From CAZJNX01 sp964547415 (GTDB lineage Bacteria > Pseudomonadota > Alphaproteobacteria > Rhizobiales > Amorphaceae): a DNA stretch of 10,960 nucleotides. This document shows positions 1 through 5,119 of this stretch, one piece after another (within the stretch, counting starts at the first letter, position 1; each line of letters starts with the position of its first letter). Location: positions 1 to 10,960 of the forward strand of contig CAZJNX010000165.1 of the NCBI GenBank assembly GCA_964547415.1, written 5' to 3'. A model generated the notes under the pieces. That model was not told the origin of the DNA. It saw nothing but the letters and a program-made list of their open reading frames with translations, and did no database searches. The position numbers and the translations under genes were made by a program.

Positions 1-856
1 GGACATCATCAAGATCGGGCGCACCCACACCCAGGACGCGACGCCCGTCACCCTCGGGCAGGAATTTTCCGGCTACGCCGCCCAGGTCGCCCTCGGCATC
101 GAGCGGGTGAAGCGCAACCTGCCGGACCTTTATGCCCTCGCCCAGGGCGGCACCGCCGTCGGCACCGGCCTCAACACGAAGGCGGGCTTCGACCGGACGG
201 TGGCCGGCCACGTCGCCGCGATCACCGGCCTTCCCTTCCGCACGGCGGAGAACAAGTTCGAGGCGCTCGCCGCCCACGACGCCTTCGTCGCCATGCACGG
301 GGCGCTCGACGCCGTGGCCGCCTCCCTGTTCAAGATCGCCAACGACATCCGCTTCCTGGGGTCGGGCCCGCGTTCGGGCCTCGGCGAGCTCGTCCTGCCG
401 GAGAACGAGCCGGGCTCGTCCATCATGCCGGGCAAGGTGAACCCGACCCAGGCCGAGGCGCTGACCATGGTGGCGACCCGCGTCTTCGGCAACCAGACGA
501 CCATGGCCGTCGCGGGCAGCCAGGGCCACTTCGAGCTCAACGTCTTCAAGCCGGTGATGGCGGCGACGATGCTCCAGTCGGTCCGCCTCCTCGCCGACGG
601 CGCGCGCAGCTTCACCGACAACTGCGTCGTCGGGATCGAGGCCAACCGCGAGCGGATCGGCGAGCTCATGGAGCGCTCGCTCATGCTGGTGACGGCCCTC
701 GCGCCGAAGATCGGCTACGACAACGCGGCGAAGGTCGCCAAGGCGGCCCACGCCAACGGCACCACCCTCAAGGAGGAGGCCGTGGGCATGGGCTTCGTCA
801 CGGCGGAGGAGTTCGACGCGGCTGTCCGGCCGGAGCGGATGATCCGGCCGGGCTGA
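1..856 (+). CDS. fumC: Class II fumarate hydratase, C-terminal part (5' end outside window)
   Basis: Fumarase C interconverts fumarate and L-malate in the TCA cycle, as a cytosolic iron-independent homotetramer. The reading frame is open from base 2, so the gene enters from the left edge; about 285 of the usual 460-470 residues are present. The fragment opens with the GRTHTQDATP segment, whose histidine (fragment residue 9) is the conserved catalytic-site histidine of the family. The fumarase/aspartase signature GSSIMPGKVNP lies at fragment residues 138-148 and carries the catalytic serine loop. GSQGHFELNV and the C-terminal TALAPKIGYDNAAK and NGTTLKEEA blocks are typical of FumC rather than argininosuccinate lyase or aspartase. 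The stop is TGA at 854-856. A small DUF4169 gene follows after 23 bases, suggesting co-transcription. Nothing looks damaged. Confidence 0.97.
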   Translation, partial: DIIKIGRTHTQDATPVTLGQEFSGYAAQVALGIERVKRNLPDLYALAQGGTAVGTGLNTKAGFDRTVAGHVAAITGLPFRTAENKFEALAAHDAFVAMHGALDAVAASLFKIANDIRFLGSGPRSGLGELVLPENEPGSSIMPGKVNPTQAEALTMVATRVFGNQTTMAVAGSQGHFELNVFKPVMAATMLQSVRLLADGARSFTDNCVVGIEANRERIGELMERSLMLVTALAPKIGYDNAAKVAKAAHANGTTLKEEAVGMGFVTAEEFDAAVRPERMIRPG

Positions 857-879
857 GGCGGGGCGAGGGAGGCTCGACC

Positions 880-1089
880 TTGGGCGACGTGATCAACCTC
901 AGGCGGATGCGCAAGGCGCGCCAGAAGGCCGAGGAGAAGGCGCAGGCGGCGCGCAACCGCGCCCGCCACGGCCGCACCCGCGCCGAGCGGGAGGCGGAGG
1001 CGACCCGGGACGATCTCGCCGCGCGCCGTCTCGACGGCCACCGGCTCGACGAGGCCGGACGCCCCGGCGACGACGGGGCGGGGGCCTGA
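880..1089 (+). CDS. DUF4169 family small basic protein
   Basis: This is a 69-residue protein of unknown function. It begins MGDVINLRRMRKARQKAEEK, has an NRARHGRTRAERE block in the middle and ends near LDGHRLDEAGR. That order (GDVINLR start, charged helix, GRTKAERE, LDGHRLD) is what I recall for DUF4169, a short alphaproteobacterial family often found after fumC. It is highly charged, with no signal peptide or membrane segment, and is probably a helical cytosolic protein. The start is TTG at 880. It is chosen because GAGGGAGG at 865-872 sits seven bases upstream and because the family motif begins at this codon. The next gene starts within two bases of its stop, so the two are probably translationally coupled. 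Function is unknown; a nucleic-acid or ribosome role from its charge would be a guess. Confidence 0.85.
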   Translation: MGDVINLRRMRKARQKAEEKAQAARNRARHGRTRAEREAEATRDDLAARRLDGHRLDEAGRPGDDGAGA

Positions 1090-1090
1090 G

Positions 1091-1315
1091 CTGCCCGGCG
1101 GGCTCGTCAAGCGCTCGCTGACGCTCGCCGGCCACCGCACCAGCGTCGCGCTGGAGCCGGAGTTCTGGGCGGCGCTCGAGGCGATGGCCGCGCGGGAGGG
1201 GTCGTCCCTGTCCGCCCTGTGCGCCCGGATCGACGCCGGCCGCGAGGACCGGCCGCTCGCCTCGGCGCTGCGGATCGCCGCGCTCGCCGACGCCGCACGG
1301 CGGAGCGTGGGCTAG
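1091..1315 (+). CDS. Ribbon-helix-helix domain protein (RHH_4 type)
   Basis: A 74-residue protein reading GLVKRSLTLAGHRTSVALEP, then EFWAALEAMAAREGSSLSAL and a C-terminal PLASALRIAALADAAR. The short beta strand (KRSLTLAGHRTSVALE) followed by two helices is the compact ribbon-helix-helix fold of the alphaproteobacterial RHH_4 family (PF13467). RHH proteins usually bind DNA as dimers, but the target here is unknown. No ATG, GTG or TTG lies in frame between the upstream stop and the conserved strand. The best start is CTG at 1091, one base after the DUF4169 stop, with a G-rich stretch at 1076-1084 as a weak ribosome binding site. The stop TAG (1313-1315) lies inside the CTAG at which the IS element is inserted, so the coding sequence appears intact. 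A second, broken copy lies at 3605. Confidence 0.8.
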   Translation: MPGGLVKRSLTLAGHRTSVALEPEFWAALEAMAAREGSSLSALCARIDAGREDRPLASALRIAALADAARRSVG

Positions 1316-1324
1316 GTCCTGGCC
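1312..1324 (+). repeat. IS left end: CTAG target copy plus left inverted repeat
   Basis: CTAG (1312-1315) is followed by GTCCTGGCC, which is partly mirrored at the right end. The TAG of this CTAG is also the stop codon of the upstream RHH gene. Confidence 0.55.
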
Positions 1325-1386
1325 CCATAAACCGAACATCAAGATTGGTCGGGTCTGCTCGCTCTCGGTGAGGCGAGGAGGCCGAG

Positions 1387-2157
1387 ATGGACCGTCATGA
1401 TCTGACCGATGCGGAGTGGGCCGTCATCCAGCCGCTCCTGCCGACGAAGGTGCGGGGCGTTCCGCGGGTCGACGACCGACGCGTGATCAACGGCATCCTG
1501 TGGCGCTTCCGGGCCGGGACGCCGTGGCGCGACGTGCCGGAGCGGTACGGGCCGCGGACGACGCTCTACAACCGCTTCGTCCGGTGGCGGGCGGCCGGCA
1601 TCTGGGACCGCATTCTCGACGCTGTGTCAGAGGCTTACGACGGCGACATCGTGATGATCGACTCCTCCTGTGTGCGCGTACACCAGCACGGCGCGACCGG
1701 CAAAAGGGGGGCGAGGACCATGGCGGCATGGGCCGCTCCCGCGGCGGCCTGACGACCAAGATCCACGCTCTCGTCGACGCCGAAGGCCGCCCCGTCCGCC
1801 TCGCGCTGACGCCCGGTCAGGCCGGCGATGCGCCAGCCGCTCGCGAGCTGATCGGCGAGCTCGGCAGAGGCTCCATCCTGATCGCCGACCGCGCTTACGA
1901 TACCGACGCGATCCGGGAACATGCTGCGGCCTCAGGCGCGTGGGCGAACGTGCCGCCTCGCGTCATCCGCAAACGGGCGTACCCGTTCAGCCGCTTCGTC
2001 TACCGCCAGCGCAATCTCCTCGAGCGCTTCTTCAACCGCATCAAGCACTTCCGCGGGATCGCCACCCGCTACGACCGCCGGCCTGACAATTTCCTCGCCG
2101 CGCTCAAGCTCGCTGCAATCCGCATTTGGCTCAGCGGCAAATCAGTCCACGTCCTAG
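1387..2157 (+). CDS. IS5-family DDE transposase, two frames joined by frameshift
   Basis: The first frame (1387-1752) encodes the N-terminal DUF4096-like part: MDRHDLTDAEWAVIQPLLP, then WRFRAGTPWRDVPERYG and IDSSCVRVHQ, where D92 is the first catalytic Asp. The second frame, offset by -1, supplies GMGRSRGGLTTKIHALVDA, then LIADRAYDTD (second Asp) and YRQRNLLERFFNRIKHFR, which fits the Y-(2)-R-(3)-E-(6)-K signature around the catalytic Glu. Joining at the A/G run near 1702-1711 gives about 256 residues, normal for IS427-like transposases, many of which use -1 frameshifting. GAGGAGG at 1375-1381 precedes the ATG. Near the end the second frame reads IRIWLSG and then runs past the element to 2390. 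A shift at the AAA of 2139-2141 would restore the expected short tail ending STS and stop on TAG 2155-2157. The copy therefore probably has a damaged C-terminus. Confidence 0.88.
1702..1711 (+). other. Probable -1 ribosomal frameshift site in the transposase
   Basis: AAA-AGG-GGG in the first frame forms a run of four A and six G. It lies exactly where similarity moves from the first frame to the -1 frame. The A-run/G-run composition resembles frameshift windows of IS5/IS427 elements. A simple homopolymer indel is the alternative. Confidence 0.6.
2145..2157 (+). repeat. IS right end: right inverted repeat plus CTAG target copy
   Basis: GTCCACGTC is followed by CTAG (2154-2157). The reverse complement of this segment resembles the left end with three mismatches over 15 bases when flanks are included. 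The TAG here would terminate the transposase if the reading frame were restored just upstream. Confidence 0.55.
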
Positions 2158-2386
2158 CCGGTCCGGCCGCTGCTCGGCTCAGCCCGTCTGGGCGACGCCG
2201 CAGCGCGCCCGGTGCGACCAGTTCGCCCGGCCAGCGGCCGGAACGGGCGTCCTGTTCCGGCCGGGTCCGGTCGCCGGCGGCGGCCTGCGAGGGGTGTGCG
2301 GGGGCCGGTACCGGAAGCGGCCCGAGACGTCAGCGACCTCGAGGTGTCCTCGGACCGACCCCGCGCGGGCGCGAGCGTGTGAGTGG

Positions 2387-2647
2387 ATGAAAGGACATGC
2401 TGTTCGAGGACGCCGCATCAGGGGGCATGAATCCCGTCATGAAGAGCCTCGTCGCGCGTTCGGCTTGCCCGACTGGTGTGGCGAAGACGTGGTTGCATTT
2501 CGGGATTGCCTGACCAGCGATATAGACATTCCCTGTGAAGTTGTTTGGTTTGATTTTCAAGCATCCCGTTCCAGAAAGCCTCACGAGATCGATGCCGTGC
2601 CTGAAAAGTTTGGGGAGGTCGAGGCCATGCGGCCTTCGTGCCGATAG
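2387..2647 (+). CDS. Barstar-like (barnase-inhibitor family) small protein, possibly degenerate
   Basis: This 86-residue ORF aligns by eye with barstar almost without gaps. Its GRRIRGHE matches the barstar strand-1 region. PDWCGEDVVAFRDCLT matches barstar PEYYGENLDALWDCLT position by position, and VWFDFQAS matches LEWRQFEQS. Barstars are cytosolic inhibitors that block barnase-type RNases. The aspartate equivalent to barstar Asp39 is kept, but the positions of Asp35 and Asn33 are Val and Asp, and Tyr29 is Trp. Two helix positions that are Leu in barstar are Arg and Pro, suggesting altered specificity or decay. Codon third positions are much more AT-rich than in neighbouring genes, a sign of transfer. 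The ATG at 2387 has GTGAG upstream but no strong ribosome binding site. I found no RNase partner next to it. The alignment uses the barstar sequence from memory. Confidence 0.6.
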   Translation: MKGHAVRGRRIRGHESRHEEPRRAFGLPDWCGEDVVAFRDCLTSDIDIPCEVVWFDFQASRSRKPHEIDAVPEKFGEVEAMRPSCR

Positions 2648-2692
2648 CGGATCGGATTGTCAGTCGAGGCGCCAGCGCGCCGGGAGATCGGC

Positions 2693-2854
2693 TCAGGCCG
2701 TTCCGAGGATGTGTCCGGCAAACAGGTTGACGCCCTGGTCCGAAGGCCGGCTGCCAAGTGTTCGGTAAGACGAGTCGTTGTCGAGGTCGAACGTGTTGTC
2801 CTCGAGCGTTTGCCGCACCTTCCCCTCGCCGGTGTCCCGCGGCCCCACCGCCAT
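2693..2854 (-). CDS. Hypothetical 53-residue protein
   Basis: This short ORF, not recognised as any family, starts MAVGPRDTGEGKVRQTLEDN and ends GVNLFAGHILGTA. Its composition is more protein-like than that of overlapping frames: acidic and Asn/Ser-rich in the middle (DNTFDLDNDSSY), with mixed codons. A G-rich stretch (GGGGATCGGGGGCGG) lies just upstream of the ATG, a weak ribosome binding site at best. It sits 3' of the broken cupin gene on the same strand and could be a following gene, a fragment of a larger lost gene, or chance. There are no membrane segments or obvious motifs. Confidence 0.35.
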   Translation of the reverse strand: MAVGPRDTGEGKVRQTLEDNTFDLDNDSSYRTLGSRPSDQGVNLFAGHILGTA

Positions 2855-2969
2855 GACCGCCCCCGATCCCCTGGAACCGGGCCGCGCACGGCAACGCCGC
2901 CGCCACGGCGACACCATCGCCGGTGGTCCGGGAACGCTTCCGGGCGCCGTCGGCCTCGGCCGAGGCCGG

Positions 2970-3288
2970 CGAGATGGCCGGTCTTGATGAAGACCCGCAC
3001 TTCGTCGGGGCCCGCGAGGGCCTCGGGCGCTGACCCCGGCGGCAGGCGCAGCCAGTCCCGGGGCCCGAGCGCGTCCGGGTCCTCCTCGAAGCACCCCTCG
3101 AGGACGAACGCCTCGAACCCGCCCGGCGCGGGGATATGGGCCCGCGCCCCGGCGCCCAGCGCGCGATCCGGACCTCCTCGCGCCCGTCCGGGAACAGCGG
3201 CGTGACCGCCATGCCCGGCCGGTCGGCCGGGGCGACCGGAGTCGCCTTGCCGGTCGCGATCCTGACGAGGGTGGGCGGGATCGGACAT
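2970..3288 (-). pseudogene. ChrR-like cupin domain protein, frameshifted
   Basis: Two frames together give a recognisable ChrR-type cupin of about 100 residues. One frame supplies LVRIATGKATPVAP, DRPGMAVTPLFPDGREEVRI and ARWAPG. The next frame supplies ARAHIPAPGGFEAFVLEGCF, then WLRLPPGS and EVRVFIKTGHLAG. The join needs a single-base change in the G/C run around 3145-3155, where the sequence reads GCGCCGGGGCGCGG. A second disruption lies near 3265-3280, because the only nearby ATG (3288) is in a third frame, reading MSDPAHP. No clear stop follows the KTGHL end. Related cupins occur as the C-terminal half of zinc anti-sigma factors or as stand-alone proteins; the metal-binding histidines are not evident here. 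Two independent shifts point to a pseudogene, unless the assembly is wrong. Confidence 0.65.
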
Positions 3289-3296
3289 CCTCGTGG

Positions 3297-3314
3297 GGAA
3301 GGCGTTCGCCTTCC
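3297..3314. repeat. Perfect 18-bp inverted repeat upstream of the cupin remnant
   Basis: GGAAGGCG-TT-CGCCTTCC has 8-base arms and a 2-base centre, lying eight bases upstream of the ATG at 3288 (minus strand). It could be an operator or a small hairpin. No T-run follows on either strand, so it is unlikely to be a terminator. Confidence 0.5.
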
Positions 3315-3502
3315 TGCCCTTCCTCGACCACCATCACCATCCCGCCGATCCGTCCCTTCCAGGGCTCCGTCGTGGTCACGCAGCGGGAGGGCGACGGCGA
3401 CTGGCGGCAAGGCGGCGGCGGTCGACTTGCGCCCGTGGCGCGGCCGGCGACGGTGGTGGCGGGTGGCGCCGGTCGGCAGCGCCCCTGACGCGCTGGAGGA
3501 CA

Positions 3503-3538
3503 GGGACGCGCCCCGCGTGGGGCCGGCGTCCCGTTTTT
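3503..3538 (+). terminator. Strong rho-independent terminator
   Basis: GGGACGC (3503-3509) pairs with GCGTCCC (3526-3532), and inside it GCCCC (3510-3514) pairs with GGGGC (3519-3523) around a GCGT loop, with a 2-base bulge. A run of five T follows at 3534-3538. The T-run is only on the + side. No intact + strand gene was recognised upstream, so it may be a leftover of a lost gene or may insulate the downstream RHH copy. Confidence 0.75.
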
Positions 3539-3604
3539 CGGTGCGGCGATGACGCGCATCGGGTCTGCCCGGACGGCCGGCCGCCGGGTGGCGGCGGCGA
3601 CCCC

Positions 3605-3903
3605 ATGACCCTCGTGAAGCGCTCGCTCACGGTCGCGGGCCGTCGAACCAGCGTGGCCCTGGAGCCCGAATCCTGGTCCGCCCTCGCAGCGATGGCGGCG
3701 CGAAAGGGCGCGCCGCTGGCGACCCTCGTCTCCCGCGTCGGATGCGGACCGCGGATGCCGGTCCGCTCGCCTCGGCGCTGCGCGTCGCCGCACTGTCCGA
3801 CGCCCTCGGGAACGAGGGGCCCGGAAGCAGCCTGCGAGTGGCCGTGCGGGCTGCGCGGCCGTGCGGGCCGCCGCCCGCGGGCGGCGGCCCGGGGAGGGGC
3901 TAG
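3605..3903 (+). pseudogene. Second ribbon-helix-helix (RHH_4) copy, frameshifted
   Basis: From ATG 3605 the protein reads MTLVKRSLTVAGRRTSVALE, then PESWSALAAMAARKGAPLATLVSRV. This matches the intact RHH protein at 1091-1315 over its first 45 residues. The frame then changes between about 3737 and 3760. The family C-terminus, GPLASALRVAALSDALG, continues in another frame from 3760 and runs to TAG 3901-3903. The shift is consistent with two extra bases or one missing base. As written, the original frame loses the second helix and becomes an Arg/Pro-rich tail. At DNA level the two copies look roughly three-quarters identical by eye, so this is an older duplication or a separately acquired paralogue. 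There is no DUF4169 partner beside it. Confidence 0.75.
3865..3890 (-). terminator. Long GC hairpin at the end of the DUF465 gene
   Basis: GGGCCGCCGCCC-GC-GGGCGGCGGCCC is a perfect inverted repeat with 12-base arms. It lies about 10 bases beyond the stop of the minus-strand DUF465 gene, the right place for a terminator. It has no T-run, so termination efficiency is uncertain. It also lies within the decayed RHH tail on +. Confidence 0.45.
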
Positions 3904-4085
3904 TGGCGCGCCGCGCCGTTCCGGCGGTGGAGGCGCTCGATCTCGTCCTTCAGCTTCAGCTTCTCGCGCTTGAGATGCGTCACCTCCGATGCGTCCGCGC
4001 TGGGGGAGGCGGTGATCTCCCTCAGCTGCGCATCGAGGTCCTGATGGCGCTTGCGCAGGGCTTCCACGTGGGCTTCGATCGGCAT
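3900..4085 (-). CDS. DUF465 (YdcH-like) small coiled-coil protein
   Basis: This is a 61-residue protein, MPIEAHVEALRKRHQDLDAQ, then LREITASPSADASEVTHLKR and EKLKLKDEIERLHRRN. It shows the DUF465 pattern: an L-x-x-x-H-x-x-L-D heptad helix, a short Ser/Ala-rich turn and the hallmark LKxEKLxLKDEIxRL second helix. It probably forms a helical hairpin in the cytosol; the cellular role is unknown. The start is the ATG at 4085, because GAGGGAGAAGG on the minus strand lies six bases upstream. The longer frame beginning at 4127 would translate that ribosome binding site. It diverges from a second DUF465 gene across 283 bases of shared upstream DNA. Confidence 0.85.
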   Translation of the reverse strand: MPIEAHVEALRKRHQDLDAQLREITASPSADASEVTHLKREKLKLKDEIERLHRRNGAARH

Positions 4086-4173
4086 GCGGCCTTCTCCCTC
4101 GTTTAGGTGGCGAAGGGAGTGTGGCACGGGAGCAGGCGGTTTCCAAGCGTCTCGCCGATGATTTTGAGAGATG

Positions 4174-4210
4174 AAGGTGCAGCTTTGTTAGGATCTGCCT
4201 TCACTTTGTT
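4174..4210. promoter_or_regulatory. AT-rich segment with repeats between the divergent DUF465 genes
   Basis: Bases about 4155-4220 are clearly AT-richer than their surroundings. CTTTGTT occurs at 4183-4189 and again at 4204-4210, exactly 21 bases apart (two helical turns). AAGGTGCAG (4174-4182) can pair with CTGCCTT (4195-4201) with a 2-base bulge. This could be a regulator site or leader structure; no confident -35/-10 pair was found within it. Confidence 0.35.
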
Positions 4211-4368
4211 GAACTTCCTGTGTCGGCCGCAAGAACGGGAAGGCGAATACGTCGCTCCTTTGCAGCACGGCATCGCCGCGGCCGTTCGGCGGGCGCGCGC
4301 CGGGCCCCTCGCCCCCGGCGCGCGCGGTCTGCTATAAGGGCGGCCGAACAGCTGGAACCGCGTCGCCC

Positions 4369-4584
4369 ATGGATCTCGACCCGACCCGCGAGCAGGAGAC
4401 TGTCCTCGCCGAGCTCGCGCGCCTGCGCGAGGAGCACCAGGACCTCGACGCGGCCGTGACGGCGCTCACCGAGGCGGCCTTCCGCGACCAGCTCCAGATC
4501 CAGCGGCTCAAGAAGCGCAAGCTCCAGGTGAAGGACAGGATCCGCCACCTCGAGGATATCCTGATCCCCGACCTGCCCGCCTGA
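4369..4584 (+). CDS. DUF465 (YdcH-like) small coiled-coil protein, second copy
   Basis: This 71-residue protein has EQETVLAELARLREEHQDLD, then AAVTALTEAAFRDQLQIQRL and KKRKLQVKDRIRHLEDILIP. The arrangement EHQDLDAAV … LQIQRLKKRKLQVKDRIRHLE is the DUF465 helical hairpin, with a shorter connector than the copy at 3900-4085. The two are paralogues of different subtypes rather than a recent duplication. The ATG at 4369 has only a weak GGAA upstream, while CTATAAGG at 4332-4339 could be a -10 element giving a short leader; no good -35 was found. The gene ends 43 bases before purE on the same strand, so it probably heads the purEK transcript. Function is unknown. Confidence 0.85.
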   Translation: MDLDPTREQETVLAELARLREEHQDLDAAVTALTEAAFRDQLQIQRLKKRKLQVKDRIRHLEDILIPDLPA

Positions 4585-4617
4585 GACCGACGCCGATGAT
4601 GCGCCGCCCCGACAGCC

Positions 4618-4621
4618 GGAG
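4618..4621 (+). promoter_or_regulatory. Ribosome binding site that fixes the purE TTG start
   Basis: GGAG ends six bases before TTG 4628. The nearby ATGs at 4596 and 4599 are in a different frame, so this site supports the TTG start. Confidence 0.55.
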
Positions 4622-4627
4622 ACCCCC

Positions 4628-5119
4628 TTGGAAGGACAGCCCGTCGCCGTGATCATGGGCAGCCAGTCCGACTGGAGCACCATGCGCCACGCCACCGAAA
4701 TCCTGGCCGAACTCGCCGTCGGCCACGAGGCGTTCATCGTGTCGGCCCACCGCACCCCGGAGCGGCTGTTCGCCTTCGCCCGCGGCGCGCGGTCGGCGGG
4801 CCACCGGGTGATCGTGGCCGGCGCGGGCGGGGCGGCGCACCTGCCGGGCATGGTGGCGAGCCTCACCACGCTGCCGGTCCTGGGCGTGCCGGTGGAGAGC
4901 CGGGCGCTGCGGGGCGAGGACAGCCTTCTGTCCATCGTCCAGATGCCGGCCGGCGTGCCGGTCGGCACCTTCGCCATCGGGACGGCCGGCGCGGTCAACG
5001 CGGCGCTGCTCGCCGCCTCCATCCTCGCCCTCACCGACGGATCCCTCGCCGGGCGGCTTGAGGCCTGGCGCCGCGCCCGCACGGAGGCCGTCGCCGAGCG
5101 GCCGTCGGACGATGCCTGA
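4628..5119 (+). CDS. purE: N5-carboxyaminoimidazole ribonucleotide mutase
   Basis: Class I PurE converts N5-CAIR (the PurK product) to CAIR in purine biosynthesis, as a cytosolic octamer. The 163 residues contain all the expected blocks: MGSQSDW (10-16), the nucleotide-binding loop; SAHRTP (39-44) with the active-site His41; GAGGAAHLPGM (65-75); PVLGVPV; and QMPAGVPVGT (105-114). Length is normal. The N-terminus VAVIMGSQSD begins five residues after TTG 4628, as in other PurE proteins, and a GGAG lies upstream. The last eight bases overlap the start of purK, indicating translational coupling. The upstream DUF465 gene is 43 bases away and probably shares the transcript. Confidence 0.97.
   Translation: MEGQPVAVIMGSQSDWSTMRHATEILAELAVGHEAFIVSAHRTPERLFAFARGARSAGHRVIVAGAGGAAHLPGMVASLTTLPVLGVPVESRALRGEDSLLSIVQMPAGVPVGTFAIGTAGAVNAALLAASILALTDGSLAGRLEAWRRARTEAVAERPSDDA

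Larger units (their letters stand above)
1312..2157 (+). mobile_element. IS5-family insertion sequence (IS427-like), about 840 bp
   Basis: The element carries one transposase gene in overlapping frames. It is bounded by CTAG at 1312-1315 and again at 2154-2157, consistent with a 4-bp target duplication at the CTAG-like site favoured by several IS5-family elements; the core would then be 1316-2153. Outermost bases are imperfect inverted repeats: left GGCTAGGTCCTGGCC (1310-1324) against the reverse complement of the right end, GGCTAGGACGTGGAC (2145-2159), 12 of 15 matching. Part of that match comes from CTAG being its own complement. If the duplication is only TA, the ends shift by one base each side. 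A 1-bp disruption near the transposase C-terminus suggests this copy may be impaired. Exact family naming needs ISfinder. Confidence 0.85.

Noticed and set aside
2158..2386. Barnase-type RNase partner upstream of the barstar-like ORF
   Set aside because: All three + frames were read; none shows RNase motifs, and the sequence is Arg/Pro/Gly-rich.
4107..4337. 76-codon + frame in the DUF465 intergenic region
   Set aside because: No ribosome binding site, no recognisable sequence, and it covers the putative control region.
4201..5082. 293-codon minus-strand frame
   Set aside because: Antisense to the DUF465 gene and purE; no start signal or family motif.
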